Of a DNA stretch of 64,000 nucleotides, positions 17,012 to 26,312 are shown in pieces. Source of the stretch: CAJQQY01 sp964564545 (GTDB lineage Bacteria > Bacteroidota > Bacteroidia > Chitinophagales > Saprospiraceae); the NCBI GenBank assembly GCA_964564545.1, contig CAZMBP010000071.1, forward strand, positions 1 to 64,000, read 5' to 3'. Each line of letters starts with the position of its first letter. Position 1 is the first letter of the stretch. Below the pieces are notes generated by a model. The model made no database searches. It was not told the DNA's origin and saw nothing but the letters and a program-made list of their open reading frames with translations. Made by a program: the position numbers and the translations under genes.

Positions 17012-18676
17012 ATGAAATTGACGCAAATTAGTCTCATTTTTTACATTCTATTGCTCAGTATTGTTTCAATCAATGCTCAAAATTCTGCCCCTAATGGTTG
17101 GTGGAGAATGGATGCAAAAATGGATAATTTTAATGGAGTAAGTATTGAAAAGGCTTATGAAACGATTTTGAAAGGAAAAACTTCTCAAACTGTAGTTGTT
17201 GCTGTTATTGATAGCGGAGTTGATGCAAAACATGAAGACTTGAAAAATGTCATGTGGGTCAACAAAGGTGAAATTCCAGGTAATGGAATTGACGATGACA
17301 AAAATGGTTACGTAGACGACATCAATGGTTGGAACTTTTTGGGTAATAAAAATGGTAAAAATGTTGAGCATGAAACGTTAGAAGTAACTCGACTTTATGC
17401 TAAATATAAACCGAAATTTGAAAAGGCCAATCGAGATAAACTTTCGAAAAAAGACAAAAAACTGTATGATAAATATTTAACATACAAAGAAGAGGTTGAG
17501 AAAAAGCAAAAGAGTGCTCAAAAACAACTAGATGAATTTAATGGATATGCTCCATTCGTTATTGGTGCTTTGCAAGCATTTGGGAAATCTATGAACGGGA
17601 AACCTTTGACTAAAGAAAACTTAGAAAAAGTTAAAACTGAAGAATTGAGCCCAGAAGCACAACAAGGTTTTGCTATTTTTCAAAATGTACAAGCTCAAGG
17701 ATTGTCAGTAGAAAGTGTGGATGAAATTGTTGATATCTTTAATCAAGAAGGAGATCATTACCGTGGCCGGGCAGAATTCATGTATAACCCTGATTATGAT
17801 TCTCGAACTATCGTAGGTGATAATTATGCAGACTCTTACGAAAAAGGATATGGAAATAATGATGTAATTGCTTCTGATCCAATGCATGGAACTCACGTAG
17901 CTGGAATTATTGGAGCTGATAGAAAAAATGATTTGGGAATTAAAGGTGTAGCCAATAATGTTCAAATAATGGCTATCAGAATCTTAGCTGATGGAGATGA
18001 AAGAGATAAAGATGTGGCTAATGCAATTATTTATGCAGTTGATAATGGCGCAAGTGTGATCAATATGAGTTTTGGAAAAGGTCATGCATGGGATAAAAAA
18101 GCAGTTGACAAAGCTGTGAAATATGCAGAAAAGAAAGATGTCCTTTTAGTTCATGCAGCTGGTAATGACGGAAAAGATAATGATGCAACTGAAAATTATC
18201 CAAACGACACTTATGTAAAAAAGAGATTCTTAAGAAAGAATAAAATTAAATATGTCAAAAATTGGATCGAAGTAGGTGCTGCTTCTTGGGAAAAAGGAGA
18301 AAAGATTGCTGCTCCATTTTCAAACTATGGTGCTGATAATGTTGATGTATTTGCTCCAGGTATGCAAATTTACTCAACTACTCCTGATGGAACTTACCAG
18401 AATCAACAGGGGACTTCTATGGCTTCGCCAGTAGTTGCAGGTGTTGCTGCCGTTTTAAGATCTTACTATCCTGCCTTGACTGCAGAACAAGTGAAGGATA
18501 TAATTATGAAAAGTGCTGTTCCGGTTGATGGCCAAGTAATCAAACCTGGTACTGATAATGAAAAAGTTCCTTTTAAAAGCTTAGGTCAATCAGGTGGATT
18601 GATTAATGCATACGAAGCACTACAATTGGCTGCGAAAACGAAAGGGAAGAAAAAGATAAGCTCACCTAAAGCTTAA
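17012..18676 (+). CDS. Secreted S8 family serine peptidase (subtilase)
   Basis: A 554-residue protein with a signal peptide (IFYILLLSIVSINAQ). The catalytic triad is Asp67 in VVVAVIDSGVDAKHEDL, His292 in HGTHVAGIIGA and Ser469 in GTSMASPVVAGVAA. The distance from Asp to His (about 225 residues) is far larger than in subtilisin because of a lysine-rich helical insert (about residues 130-240). There is no T9SS sorting domain; it ends in a basic tail, so it may stay in the periplasm. It lies in a cluster of envelope genes with HtrA convergent downstream. A strong bidirectional terminator follows. Confidence 0.92.
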   Translation: MKLTQISLIFYILLLSIVSINAQNSAPNGWWRMDAKMDNFNGVSIEKAYETILKGKTSQTVVVAVIDSGVDAKHEDLKNVMWVNKGEIPGNGIDDDKNGYVDDINGWNFLGNKNGKNVEHETLEVTRLYAKYKPKFEKANRDKLSKKDKKLYDKYLTYKEEVEKKQKSAQKQLDEFNGYAPFVIGALQAFGKSMNGKPLTKENLEKVKTEELSPEAQQGFAIFQNVQAQGLSVESVDEIVDIFNQEGDHYRGRAEFMYNPDYDSRTIVGDNYADSYEKGYGNNDVIASDPMHGTHVAGIIGADRKNDLGIKGVANNVQIMAIRILADGDERDKDVANAIIYAVDNGASVINMSFGKGHAWDKKAVDKAVKYAEKKDVLLVHAAGNDGKDNDATENYPNDTYVKKRFLRKNKIKYVKNWIEVGAASWEKGEKIAAPFSNYGADNVDVFAPGMQIYSTTPDGTYQNQQGTSMASPVVAGVAAVLRSYYPALTAEQVKDIIMKSAVPVDGQVIKPGTDNEKVPFKSLGQSGGLINAYEALQLAAKTKGKKKISSPKA

Positions 18677-18700
18677 TTTTTTTTAACCATTATAAGAAAT

Positions 18701-18737
18701 ATAAGGGCATATAAGTTTCGTACTTATATGCCCTTAT
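18701..18737. terminator. Bidirectional terminator between subtilase and HtrA genes
   Basis: Perfect 16-bp arms (18701-18716 / 18722-18737) closed by a 5-nt ttcgt loop, followed by attttttaaa on the plus strand. It serves the subtilase gene and possibly the convergent htrA gene. Confidence 0.85.
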
Positions 18738-18805
18738 ATTTTTTAAATAGTTTAAATTATCACTAAACCAATTTTTGAGACTGAATCATAAGTGTTTTAA
18801 TTATC

Positions 18806-19927
18806 TTATCTTGCCTCATCCAAAACTAAATCTAAAACTACCTTCTCGTTTTCTCTTAAGACAGTAATTTTCACCTCATCATTAGGTTTGTAATTTTCCA
18901 AAATCAATCTCAGATCATTTCTAGTTTTAATGGGGTTTTTATCAATTCCAATGATTACATCTCCTAATACTATTTTTCCAAATCGATCACGATATGTTGG
19001 TTGAATTCCAGCTTTTTCTGCACCGCTTTTTTCATTTACATTCATCACTAAAACCCCCTTAATTCCTAATCGAGACACAGCCCTTTCAGGAGCAAGTTCG
19101 ATTCCCAGGGTTGGGCGCAATATCTTTCCATGCTCAATTAATTCCGGAATTACCCATTTGACTGCATCTACCGGAATAGAAAATCCGATGCCTGCATAAG
19201 CTCCTGATGGACTATAAATTGAAGTATTCACTCCAATTAAATCGCCTTGCGAATCAAGTAATGGTCCTCCTGAATTACCAGGATTAATGGCAGCATCAGT
19301 TTGAACGGCATCTTTAATTATAGAACCGTCAACTCCATTTATTTCTCTACCTAAAGCACTAATTACCCCAGTTGTCAAGGTCTGATCAAAACCAAAAGGA
19401 TTTCCTATGGCATATACAGATTGTCCAACCAATAGATCATCAGAGGATCCAACAGGAATGGGTTCTAATAAATTATCAGGTGCATCTATTTTCAACACAG
19501 CTAAATCTTTTTCCGGAGCATAACCAACCAAAGTTGCTGACCAAGTGGTTTGATCTGCCAAAGTAACTTGAGCTCGATCTGCCCCTTGAATCACATGGAA
19601 ATTAGTAATAATGTGACCATCCTCATCCCAGACGAAACCTGAACCTGTTCCTCGCGGAATTTCTGTAACATTTTGTGACCAATAGTTTTTCCGAACATTA
19701 GAAGTAGTAATAAAGGCAACACTTGGAGTAGCTTTTTCGAAAAGTTTTATTGTGGCTAACTCGCTCTTATTCAGACCTTTACGATCAGCTATTTCGTTAA
19801 TACTTTCCTTTTCATTAACTGGTAAAGGTTGAATTAAAGTGGTATCTTTTGCTTTCCATGAAATACCAAGGAAGAACCCACCAACTAGTAACAATGCTCC
19901 AAAAACAATTTTAAAAAATGATTTCAT
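18806..19927 (-). CDS. HtrA/DegP-like trypsin-like serine protease with one PDZ domain
   Basis: A 373-residue protein with an N-terminal hydrophobic anchor (about residues 7-23). The protease domain has His111 (ITNFHVIQGAD), Asp141 (EKDLAVLKI) and Ser219 (INPGNSGGPLL). One PDZ domain occupies about residues 275-373 (KGVLVMNVNEKSGAEKAGI). A single PDZ with an uncleaved-looking anchor recalls DegS or plant/cyanobacterial Deg proteases. It acts in envelope protein quality control. A -7 element lies at 19966-19973 on the minus strand. Confidence 0.93.
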   Translation of the reverse strand: MKSFFKIVFGALLLVGGFFLGISWKAKDTTLIQPLPVNEKESINEIADRKGLNKSELATIKLFEKATPSVAFITTSNVRKNYWSQNVTEIPRGTGSGFVWDEDGHIITNFHVIQGADRAQVTLADQTTWSATLVGYAPEKDLAVLKIDAPDNLLEPIPVGSSDDLLVGQSVYAIGNPFGFDQTLTTGVISALGREINGVDGSIIKDAVQTDAAINPGNSGGPLLDSQGDLIGVNTSIYSPSGAYAGIGFSIPVDAVKWVIPELIEHGKILRPTLGIELAPERAVSRLGIKGVLVMNVNEKSGAEKAGIQPTYRDRFGKIVLGDVIIGIDKNPIKTRNDLRLILENYKPNDEVKITVLRENEKVVLDLVLDEAR

Positions 19928-19965
19928 AGTAACTTGATTTTAAATAATGTTCAATTTGTGATTCG

Positions 19966-19973
19966 CAAAAATA
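19966..19973 (-). promoter_or_regulatory. -7 promoter element of the htrA-like gene
   Basis: Read on the minus strand this is TATTTTTG, an exact TAnnTTTG match followed by CG. It lies about 39 nt upstream of the start codon, a plausible leader length. No convincing -33 element was seen. Confidence 0.4.
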
Positions 19974-20055
19974 AAAGATAATCCACATTTTTGAAAGTGA
20001 ATTTATTATCTTACGCTCCATAAAACCAACGAAAATTAAACATAATAATTTTACG

Positions 20056-21477
20056 ATGTCGGAACAAACAGAAACTAAAAACCCCAAAGCTTTAACGGAA
20101 GTTTTAAGTTCAATTTGGGATTTTTTTTATACTCTTTTAGATCTCAAGGACGGACTAGACAAGGAAGGAACAATCATCAATATCAAAAGTAATAAAAAGA
20201 TGAAAGGAGCCAATGCTTGGCTTCTGATGTGTTCTATTTTTATTGCTTCTCTTGGTCTAGATTTGAATTCACCAGCAGTCATTATTGGAGCCATGTTAAT
20301 TTCACCTTTAATGTCTCCAATCCTAGGTATTGGATTAGGAATTGGGATTAATGATCGTCATACCTTAAATGTTTCAGGTAAACATCTTTTGATTGCAATT
20401 GGGATTGCTCTTGTTACAAGTACAGTTTATTTTGGAATTACTGCTTCGCTAGGAATCGGAGGTGGATTTACGGATGAAATTAGAGGAAGAACAAGTCCTA
20501 GTATTCTGGATGCGATGGTCGCATTAATTGGAGGATTAGCCGGTATTATTTCAAGTTCTCGAAAAGACAGTTCAAATGCCATTCCGGGAGTTGCTATCGC
20601 AACTGCATTGATGCCTCCCTTATGCGTTACTGGATATGGAATAGCTCAATCTTTTGGTTATTTATTTGGAGCTGATCACATCAATTTGAATTTTTTCAGC
20701 GTCATGTTTAATTCGTTTTTTCTATTCGTATTAAATGCGACCTTAGTGGCTTTAGCTACTTATGCTATTGTTCGTTTCATGAAATTCCCTTCTCGTTCAT
20801 TTGAATCTGCAAAAGAAGAGTTTCGGTCTAAATCAGTTTTATATTTTACTAGTATAGCACTTTTAAGTATTAGCATCTTTACTACTTACAATATCATCAC
20901 AGACAATAACAAAATCGAAAAAATCGAAACTTTTATCGCACAAGAATTAAGTGATAGTAGAGTTGTTACTCAAAGCATTACTAAAAATTTTGCCAGTCAA
21001 AAATTTGAGGTTAGAATTGGATGCGTAAGATCTATTGATGAAAAACAAGAAGTAGACTTTAACGAATTGCTCAGTTCAAAATATGGAATTGATGATGCAG
21101 AGATTATTTTTACCACTCCAAGCGATGAAGAAATTAACAGAAGAGATGCCGAAAATGATGAAGAAGTAGAAAGAGTAAAAACTAATGTGGCTAAACTAGG
21201 AAACAAAATAGATTCGTTAAGAAACTATCAAACAGCTGAATTAGAAAAAATTGAAAACAAAAAAATTGTCAATGTTAAAACCATCGCTTTAAATAATTTT
21301 GAAAATCTAGGAGACATTAAATGTTATCTTCCAATGGATGAAAAAGATCCACCTGCCGTTGCAATTCAATGGAAAAAAGAACCTGAAAAGAAAGATATAA
21401 TCAAGGAAGAGAAAAAAATAAAAACTCTAGTGATGACCCTAATGGAGTTTGACACTTTAATTTTGACTAGTTACTAA
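20056..21477 (+). CDS. DUF389 (TIGR00341-like) integral membrane protein
   Basis: A 473-residue protein with several membrane segments between about residues 50 and 290. The DUF389 core is easily seen: LNSPAVIIGAMLISPLMSPI followed by GLGIGIN, and later AIPGVAIATALMPPLCVTGYG. The C-terminal 180 residues are soluble, highly charged and partly coiled coil. Family members are conserved in bacteria and archaea but have no established transport substrate. It is a single gene in its own unit. Confidence 0.88.
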   Translation: MSEQTETKNPKALTEVLSSIWDFFYTLLDLKDGLDKEGTIINIKSNKKMKGANAWLLMCSIFIASLGLDLNSPAVIIGAMLISPLMSPILGIGLGIGINDRHTLNVSGKHLLIAIGIALVTSTVYFGITASLGIGGGFTDEIRGRTSPSILDAMVALIGGLAGIISSSRKDSSNAIPGVAIATALMPPLCVTGYGIAQSFGYLFGADHINLNFFSVMFNSFFLFVLNATLVALATYAIVRFMKFPSRSFESAKEEFRSKSVLYFTSIALLSISIFTTYNIITDNNKIEKIETFIAQELSDSRVVTQSITKNFASQKFEVRIGCVRSIDEKQEVDFNELLSSKYGIDDAEIIFTTPSDEEINRRDAENDEEVERVKTNVAKLGNKIDSLRNYQTAELEKIENKKIVNVKTIALNNFENLGDIKCYLPMDEKDPPAVAIQWKKEPEKKDIIKEEKKIKTLVMTLMEFDTLILTSY

Positions 21478-21574
21478 AATAAAATATCAAGAAAGGATTT
21501 ATGATTTGAGAAATATGTTCCCTTGGGTATCACTTCTCAAATCCTTGTTTCTTATTCTTAAATCGATATTCCCA

Positions 21575-23011
21575 CTATGCCCATTTTTCCGTGGCAATCA
21601 TTGCTTTTGGATAATCCAAGCCTAGCTTTAAATGAAAGTCACTTTGCTCATCATCTGATAGTATATCAGGTCGATGGATTTTCTCTACAGGAACCTCTGA
21701 AAGTTCTGGCAACCAATGCTTTACATATTCGCCACAAGGGTCATATCTTTTAGCTTGTGATAAAATATTAAAGTATCGATTCTCTCTTGGGTCACTTCCT
21801 ACACCTGCAATATAATTCCAGTTTCCCCAGTTCGAACAAGGATCATAATCAATCAACATCGACTCAAAATACTCTGCTCCCATTTGCCAATTCACCTTCA
21901 AATCTTTGACTAGAAAACTCGCTACATTTTGTCTTCCTCGGTTAGACATAAATCCAGTCTTAGCCAACTCACGCATATTTGCGTCGATAAATGGAACACC
22001 TGTTCGTCCTTCTATCCACAACTGCAACAAGTCCTTATTATTTTTCAAACTAGGGTCAATTTCATCTTTAGTTCCTCCTTTCTGGAAAATTTTATTGCCA
22101 TGTTTTTTTCCCATAAATCGGAAAAAATCTCTCCACATCAATTCAAAAAACATCCAATAAGTAGAATCATTTTTAGTTCGCTCAGCTTCATATCTTTGTA
22201 ACTCCCAAAAAATTAATTTTGGAGATAAACACCCCTGAGCTAAATATGCTGAAAATTTTGAAGAGTAATTTTCACCTAGTAATTCATTGCGTGTTTTTTT
22301 ATAAGTAGAAATTGCATCCGTGTTCCAAAGATAATTTTCAAGTCGTTGAATTGCTTCTTTCTCTCCGCCTTTAAATTGAAAAGCAGCTCGTTGATCAGCT
22401 TCTTTTTTCTCATGACCAAAATCTTCAATGGTAGGCATTTCCCCAATTTCTAAATCGCAAGTGACAGGTGCAAATTGTTCTGTAGGAGCAACTAAAGGTT
22501 CCCGGATTTTGACAAATCTTTCTACCTCTTTTCTAAAACTACTAAATGTGTCTGGACAATGTGGAACTGGGAAAGGAAGGTCTCCGGTGTAGTACAACAT
22601 TTTTCCTCTTGAAAAAATAATCTCTTGACCTATCGACCATAATTTATTTTCCAAAGCATCTTGAACAGTAACTTCCTCCTTCGTTCGTTCTCGATTACAA
22701 AAGACCCAAGATGATTTTATTTTTTGAGCAATATTAAAAATTTCCTCTTCTGGTTTTCCGACTCTAACGATCAAATCGCTACCTAATTCTTTTAAAGAGG
22801 AACGCAAATCTTCCACACTTTCAATAATGAATTGAGCACGATGTCTATCTGTCTTTTTGAAACCAAATTTCGTTTCTCCCTTAAAAACTCTTTCATCAAA
22901 AATAAAAACTGGAATTACTTCAACCCCACTTTTTAGAGCATGCAAAAGAGATTCATTATCATGCAATCTTAAATCTTGGCGAAACCAAACGATGACTCTA
23001 TGCTTTTTCAT
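21575..23011 (-). CDS. DASH-family cryptochrome/photolyase
   Basis: A 478-residue flavoprotein. The N-terminal photolyase alpha/beta domain has VIVWFRQDLRLHDNESLLHAL. The C-terminal FAD domain has FMSNRGRQNVASFLVKDL (the DASH-type NRGRQNVAS signature), YFESMLIDYDPCSNWGNWNY and a GxGSDPRENRYFN block. Cry-DASH proteins repair cyclobutane dimers in single-stranded DNA and bind an antenna folate. Blue-light use suggests a surface or illuminated habitat. It is a single-gene unit. Confidence 0.93.
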   Translation of the reverse strand: MKKHRVIVWFRQDLRLHDNESLLHALKSGVEVIPVFIFDERVFKGETKFGFKKTDRHRAQFIIESVEDLRSSLKELGSDLIVRVGKPEEEIFNIAQKIKSSWVFCNRERTKEEVTVQDALENKLWSIGQEIIFSRGKMLYYTGDLPFPVPHCPDTFSSFRKEVERFVKIREPLVAPTEQFAPVTCDLEIGEMPTIEDFGHEKKEADQRAAFQFKGGEKEAIQRLENYLWNTDAISTYKKTRNELLGENYSSKFSAYLAQGCLSPKLIFWELQRYEAERTKNDSTYWMFFELMWRDFFRFMGKKHGNKIFQKGGTKDEIDPSLKNNKDLLQLWIEGRTGVPFIDANMRELAKTGFMSNRGRQNVASFLVKDLKVNWQMGAEYFESMLIDYDPCSNWGNWNYIAGVGSDPRENRYFNILSQAKRYDPCGEYVKHWLPELSEVPVEKIHRPDILSDDEQSDFHLKLGLDYPKAMIATEKWA

Positions 23012-23131
23012 ATCGAAATATTTATGGGTTTAGATATTGTTATTTCTTTAACAATAAAAACCATATTTAGTTGGATTTTTTAATGGAAAAATAAGGCAAT
23101 AAAGTGTTTGTTGTTAATAATAAATTTTCAC

Positions 23132-23296
23132 TCATAGAAGATAAATTCCTCGTAATGCAAAGGTAGGAATTAAATCTTTTGAATGTGTAGGAAAACTTAT
23201 TCGAATGTTGATTCCCCAATTTTTATTGAGAAAAAAAGTGCCTCCAATATTTAAGAAAAAGAAGTAAGGAAGGAAAAAAAGAGAAGGGAAAATGGA
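23132..23296 (-). pseudogene. Possible remnant of an outer-membrane barrel C-terminus
   Basis: An open stretch of about 54 codons without an ATG, too short for routine ORF calling. It reads ...IGGTFFLNKNWGINIRIS..., then IPTFALRGIYLL and stop. The alternating aromatic/polar strand pattern and 'NWGINIRI...LRGIY' ending resemble the last strands of a Bacteroidota beta-barrel protein. The frame is closed upstream by a stop at 23297-23299. It probably is the 3' relic of a deleted gene; chance cannot be excluded. Confidence 0.35.
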
Positions 23297-23345
23297 TTAT
23301 TTTCTTTCATTGAAATCAATGAGCATTATTTTTTCAAAACTATTA

Positions 23346-23370
23346 ACAAGGTGACTTTAAGCCACCTTGT
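23346..23370. repeat. Hairpin related to the one at 14521-14547
   Basis: 10-bp arms (acaaggtgac / gccaccttgt, one mismatch) around a ttaa loop, located 29 bp after the stop of the T9SS protein gene. Sequence and flanks match the hairpin at 14521-14547 at most positions, indicating a dispersed small palindrome. It may act as a weak terminator for the minus-strand gene. Confidence 0.5.
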
Positions 23371-23398
23371 GATTAATCTCAAATCTAAAATGATGAAC

Positions 23399-25354
23399 TT
23401 AATTTACGTGGAATTTACCCGCTTGTTTCCCTTTATCATTTACGACTTGATAAACATACATTCCACTTGACCAATCGGAAAGTCCAACTTCTAACTCTTG
23501 ATTTCCTTGTGGTAAATTAATTGATTTTAAAATCTGACCTTGAAGGTTAAATACATTCAACATGGTATTTTCTTCAAGGTTTTCATATCGAATATTCAGT
23601 TGATTTTCGACATTAAATATCTGTATTTTATTTTTTACAAAAACTCCTTCTTCAACTGAATTTGATTCTCCTATAAATGGAGATTTTGCTAAACCATTAA
23701 ATTCTGAATTAGTACTTGAAGATGAAATCGTAGTGAAATCACCAGCAAAATAAATCTCCTCTTGAAATACTTTTGCTGCTCGAACTGACTTATTAAAGAG
23801 TGCACCCAATCCATCCCATTGTCCTGTCGATCCACCGAACTCTCCTCCTACCCTTATAAATCCAAGTGAATAAACTAAACTGATATAAGGTGTAATATCT
23901 CCATAACCATATACAGTTCCATTATGCTCCACAAATCCATGAACCCTATTTTCTCCTTCAGCCTCATCCAATTGTCCAAACATGTCAAACTCCCAAAATC
24001 CTGCATTAAAAATGCCTAAATCATTTTCATATTCTAATCTTCCTGCGGTATAAATTTTCCCATCGCTACCATGAAAGGTGGTTTCCACAGATTCCAAACC
24101 TTCATCAAAACCCACTTCCCAATTATTGTTATACCAATAGGCTAGGTTCTTGGTTGAAAGCTGATTAATATTTGTATCTGAAATATTTGGAGCAGTCTCT
24201 GAAAAATCCCCTCCAATCAGAATATGCCCATCAATATTTTGAATACTTCGAACTGGTCCATCTACGGCAAAAGCATCAATTATATATTCATAAGAAGAAG
24301 TATTTTGATTATATCTAACTGCATGATTGTTCCAAGTAGAGTTCGTCCCAAAAGGCAGTTTGGCTAAATACTCAAAAGACGCATTATTTATATTTTGAAA
24401 ATCGCCACCTATAATTAATTCACCATTGTTGTATAACATGGTGTATACGGTTCCATTCATTTCGCCTGTTTGAATACCTTCCCACGAGTTGCCATTCCAA
24501 AAAGCCAAGTTTGAATATTGAGAAGCTCCATTTAAAATAAAATTACCACCAATGTAAAATTTACCTTGCGATTGAGGAGCTATCGTATGAATCTCACCAT
24601 TCACTCCTTCTCCCAGAGTCTCCCAATTTTCTCCATCCCATGCTATGATACTATTTGCATCAACTCCATCTACGTGATTAAAATCTCCTGCAAATATTAA
24701 AAGGTTTCCATCTAAGGTTGTTTCCATCACATTAATTTTTCCTTCAACTCCTCCTCCATTTCCAACTTCCGAAAAAGCTTGCGAAGCAGGAGGATAACCA
24801 GGCTGAATCCATGCTAACTCTGATGTGGTAAATCCATTTTCAGATGCCCACGAATTGATCTCAGGGTATTCTATTTCCAATTGCGCTAGGTAGGCAAAAT
24901 TGTTTTCCATTCTAATTTTTTGTACTAAATCATTGGCTCCACTTTTTTGAATCAAATGACCAACGGCACATGCAGTTTCTAAATGATCAACAAAATAAGG
25001 TTGACGATTTTGATGATAAATATTTTTAGGGAAAACACCACTTGCTGCATATTCTTTTAAAATATCTAGGAAGTGATTCCGGTTGGTTATTTGTGCAGAA
25101 GTTAAATTTGTAACAATACGTTCACGTAATATTTTTTCAACTAAAAACAAATGCATCTGAATCCTAAATTGGTCAGAAGGAAATGAAATTTCTTTTTCCA
25201 AAAGATCCATCGAAACATTTTGCTTCGACCATTCTTTATTGACATCATTCAAATGTTTATAAAGTGTTTGCTTCTCTTCAGGTTGAATATTTTGTCCAAA
25301 TATAAAAGATGTAAGAATTGATAAAATGAAAAGGAGTGTGATTGTTTTATTCAT
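23399..25354 (-). CDS. Secreted propeller-like protein with T9SS sorting domain
   Basis: A 651-residue protein with a signal peptide (LFILSILTSFIFGQ) and an N-terminal helical domain of about 170 residues. Residues about 200-560 hold repeats of the form 'GGDF...N.A.WNG..W' (IYIGGNF, LIIGGDFQNI, ILIGGDFSET, YFAGDFTTI), as in Kelch/delta-60-type propellers. The C-terminal 75 residues are a type A T9SS sorting domain (LNVFNLQGQILKSINL, then WSSGMYVYQVV). It would be exported through the outer membrane and attached to the surface or released. The ligand is unknown. Confidence 0.87.
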   Translation of the reverse strand: MNKTITLLFILSILTSFIFGQNIQPEEKQTLYKHLNDVNKEWSKQNVSMDLLEKEISFPSDQFRIQMHLFLVEKILRERIVTNLTSAQITNRNHFLDILKEYAASGVFPKNIYHQNRQPYFVDHLETACAVGHLIQKSGANDLVQKIRMENNFAYLAQLEIEYPEINSWASENGFTTSELAWIQPGYPPASQAFSEVGNGGGVEGKINVMETTLDGNLLIFAGDFNHVDGVDANSIIAWDGENWETLGEGVNGEIHTIAPQSQGKFYIGGNFILNGASQYSNLAFWNGNSWEGIQTGEMNGTVYTMLYNNGELIIGGDFQNINNASFEYLAKLPFGTNSTWNNHAVRYNQNTSSYEYIIDAFAVDGPVRSIQNIDGHILIGGDFSETAPNISDTNINQLSTKNLAYWYNNNWEVGFDEGLESVETTFHGSDGKIYTAGRLEYENDLGIFNAGFWEFDMFGQLDEAEGENRVHGFVEHNGTVYGYGDITPYISLVYSLGFIRVGGEFGGSTGQWDGLGALFNKSVRAAKVFQEEIYFAGDFTTISSSSTNSEFNGLAKSPFIGESNSVEEGVFVKNKIQIFNVENQLNIRYENLEENTMLNVFNLQGQILKSINLPQGNQELEVGLSDWSSGMYVYQVVNDKGKQAGKFHVN

Positions 25355-25460
25355 AGCGAAGGGAGTTTGGTTAAAAATAAGGATTAGCTAATTTACTAAT
25401 TTTGCGCCTTATTTTCATTGAAGAAAAGTAAGATAATTGTCTTTTATTTTGTTTTTGATA

Positions 25461-25537
25461 CAGACGAAAACAGACTTGACTGACTCTCCCATTATTTATT
25501 AAACTATGGGAGAGTCAGTCAAGTCTGTTTTCATCTG
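25461..25537. repeat. Large near-perfect palindrome (32-bp arms)
   Basis: Left arm 25461-25492 and right arm 25506-25537 pair at 31 of 32 positions around a 13-nt A/T loop. It lies 9 bp after the stop of miaE (minus strand) and is far longer than a usual terminator stem. A TAATTTTG motif at 25397-25404 on the plus strand could transcribe it as a small RNA; this is speculative. Confidence 0.6.
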
Positions 25538-25546
25538 TGGCAAATC

Positions 25547-26131
25547 TTAATGCAACGCCGCCCGAATTTCCAAACTATCTATAATTTCCCCCTCTCTTTC
25601 TATCCACCAAGCCAAGCGATCATAAACCGTTTTTTCATCAAAATAATTCAAGGCCATTTTCACAAAAACATGCCCATGCTTCGCTTCCGATGCCCATAGA
25701 ATTTTATAAAATCGGTGCATCTCAGGATCCTTTTGCGCTTCAGAAACTAGTCGAAAACGCTCCGCTCCACGAGTTTCCACAACTGAAGCTATTAGCAATC
25801 GATCCAAGAATCGCTCTTCACGACCTGAATGACACAACTTCAATAATTTTTTCAAATATGGATCTTCTCCTATGGAATGTTGCAATGGAATTCCGTTTTT
25901 TTCCATTAACTCATACACTTGTTGAAAGTGTTCCAATTCCTCAATTCCAATCTCAATTAACTCTGGAATAATTTCTTTTCGATCAGGATATTTTGCTACA
26001 AAACTCATCGCCATCGCTGATGCTTTTCGTTCGCAATCGATATGATCTTGAAGGAATGATGGAAAATCAGCGATCACCGCATCTACCCATTCTTGCTTAC
26101 TGGGAACTGCAATATCTAAATTTAATTTCAT
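25547..26131 (-). CDS. miaE: tRNA-(ms2io6A)-hydroxylase MiaE
   Basis: A 194-residue di-iron protein of the MiaE family. Paired Glu/His ligands are visible in DCERKASAMAM, IEELEHFQQV, VETRGAERF and WASEAKHGHVF, the two ExxH-type pairs of a ferritin-like four-helix bundle. It hydroxylates the isopentenyl side chain of the modified adenosine at position 37 of tRNA, using O2. It is a single-gene unit with a -7 element at 26180-26187 and a long palindrome after its stop. Confidence 0.9.
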   Translation of the reverse strand: MKLNLDIAVPSKQEWVDAVIADFPSFLQDHIDCERKASAMAMSFVAKYPDRKEIIPELIEIGIEELEHFQQVYELMEKNGIPLQHSIGEDPYLKKLLKLCHSGREERFLDRLLIASVVETRGAERFRLVSEAQKDPEMHRFYKILWASEAKHGHVFVKMALNYFDEKTVYDRLAWWIEREGEIIDSLEIRAALH

Positions 26132-26179
26132 CGTAATTTATCTTTGAAATGATTCAATTTTAATTTTGTAATCTCATCG

Positions 26180-26187
26180 CAAATGTA
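26180..26187 (-). promoter_or_regulatory. -7 promoter element of miaE
   Basis: On the minus strand this reads TACATTTG followed by CG, an exact TAnnTTTG match about 50 nt upstream of the miaE start codon. A second match on the other strand (TAATTTTG at 26161-26168) could serve the divergent redoxin gene. In such AT-rich DNA chance matches are expected. Confidence 0.35.
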
Positions 26188-26312
26188 AGAATTGAAAAGA
26201 TCAAAAGATATTAGTTTCCTCATATTTTGGATATTTATTTTTCATTTAAAAACTTTCTTAATAATGTTTTTGTTAATTTACCTATTCTTAAAATTGTAAA
26301 ATATTTAAAAAT

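Noticed and set aside
19096..19110. tRNA-like T-arm sequence (gttcgattcccaggg)
   Set aside because: It lies inside the htrA-like coding sequence and has no acceptor stem or anticodon arm around it.
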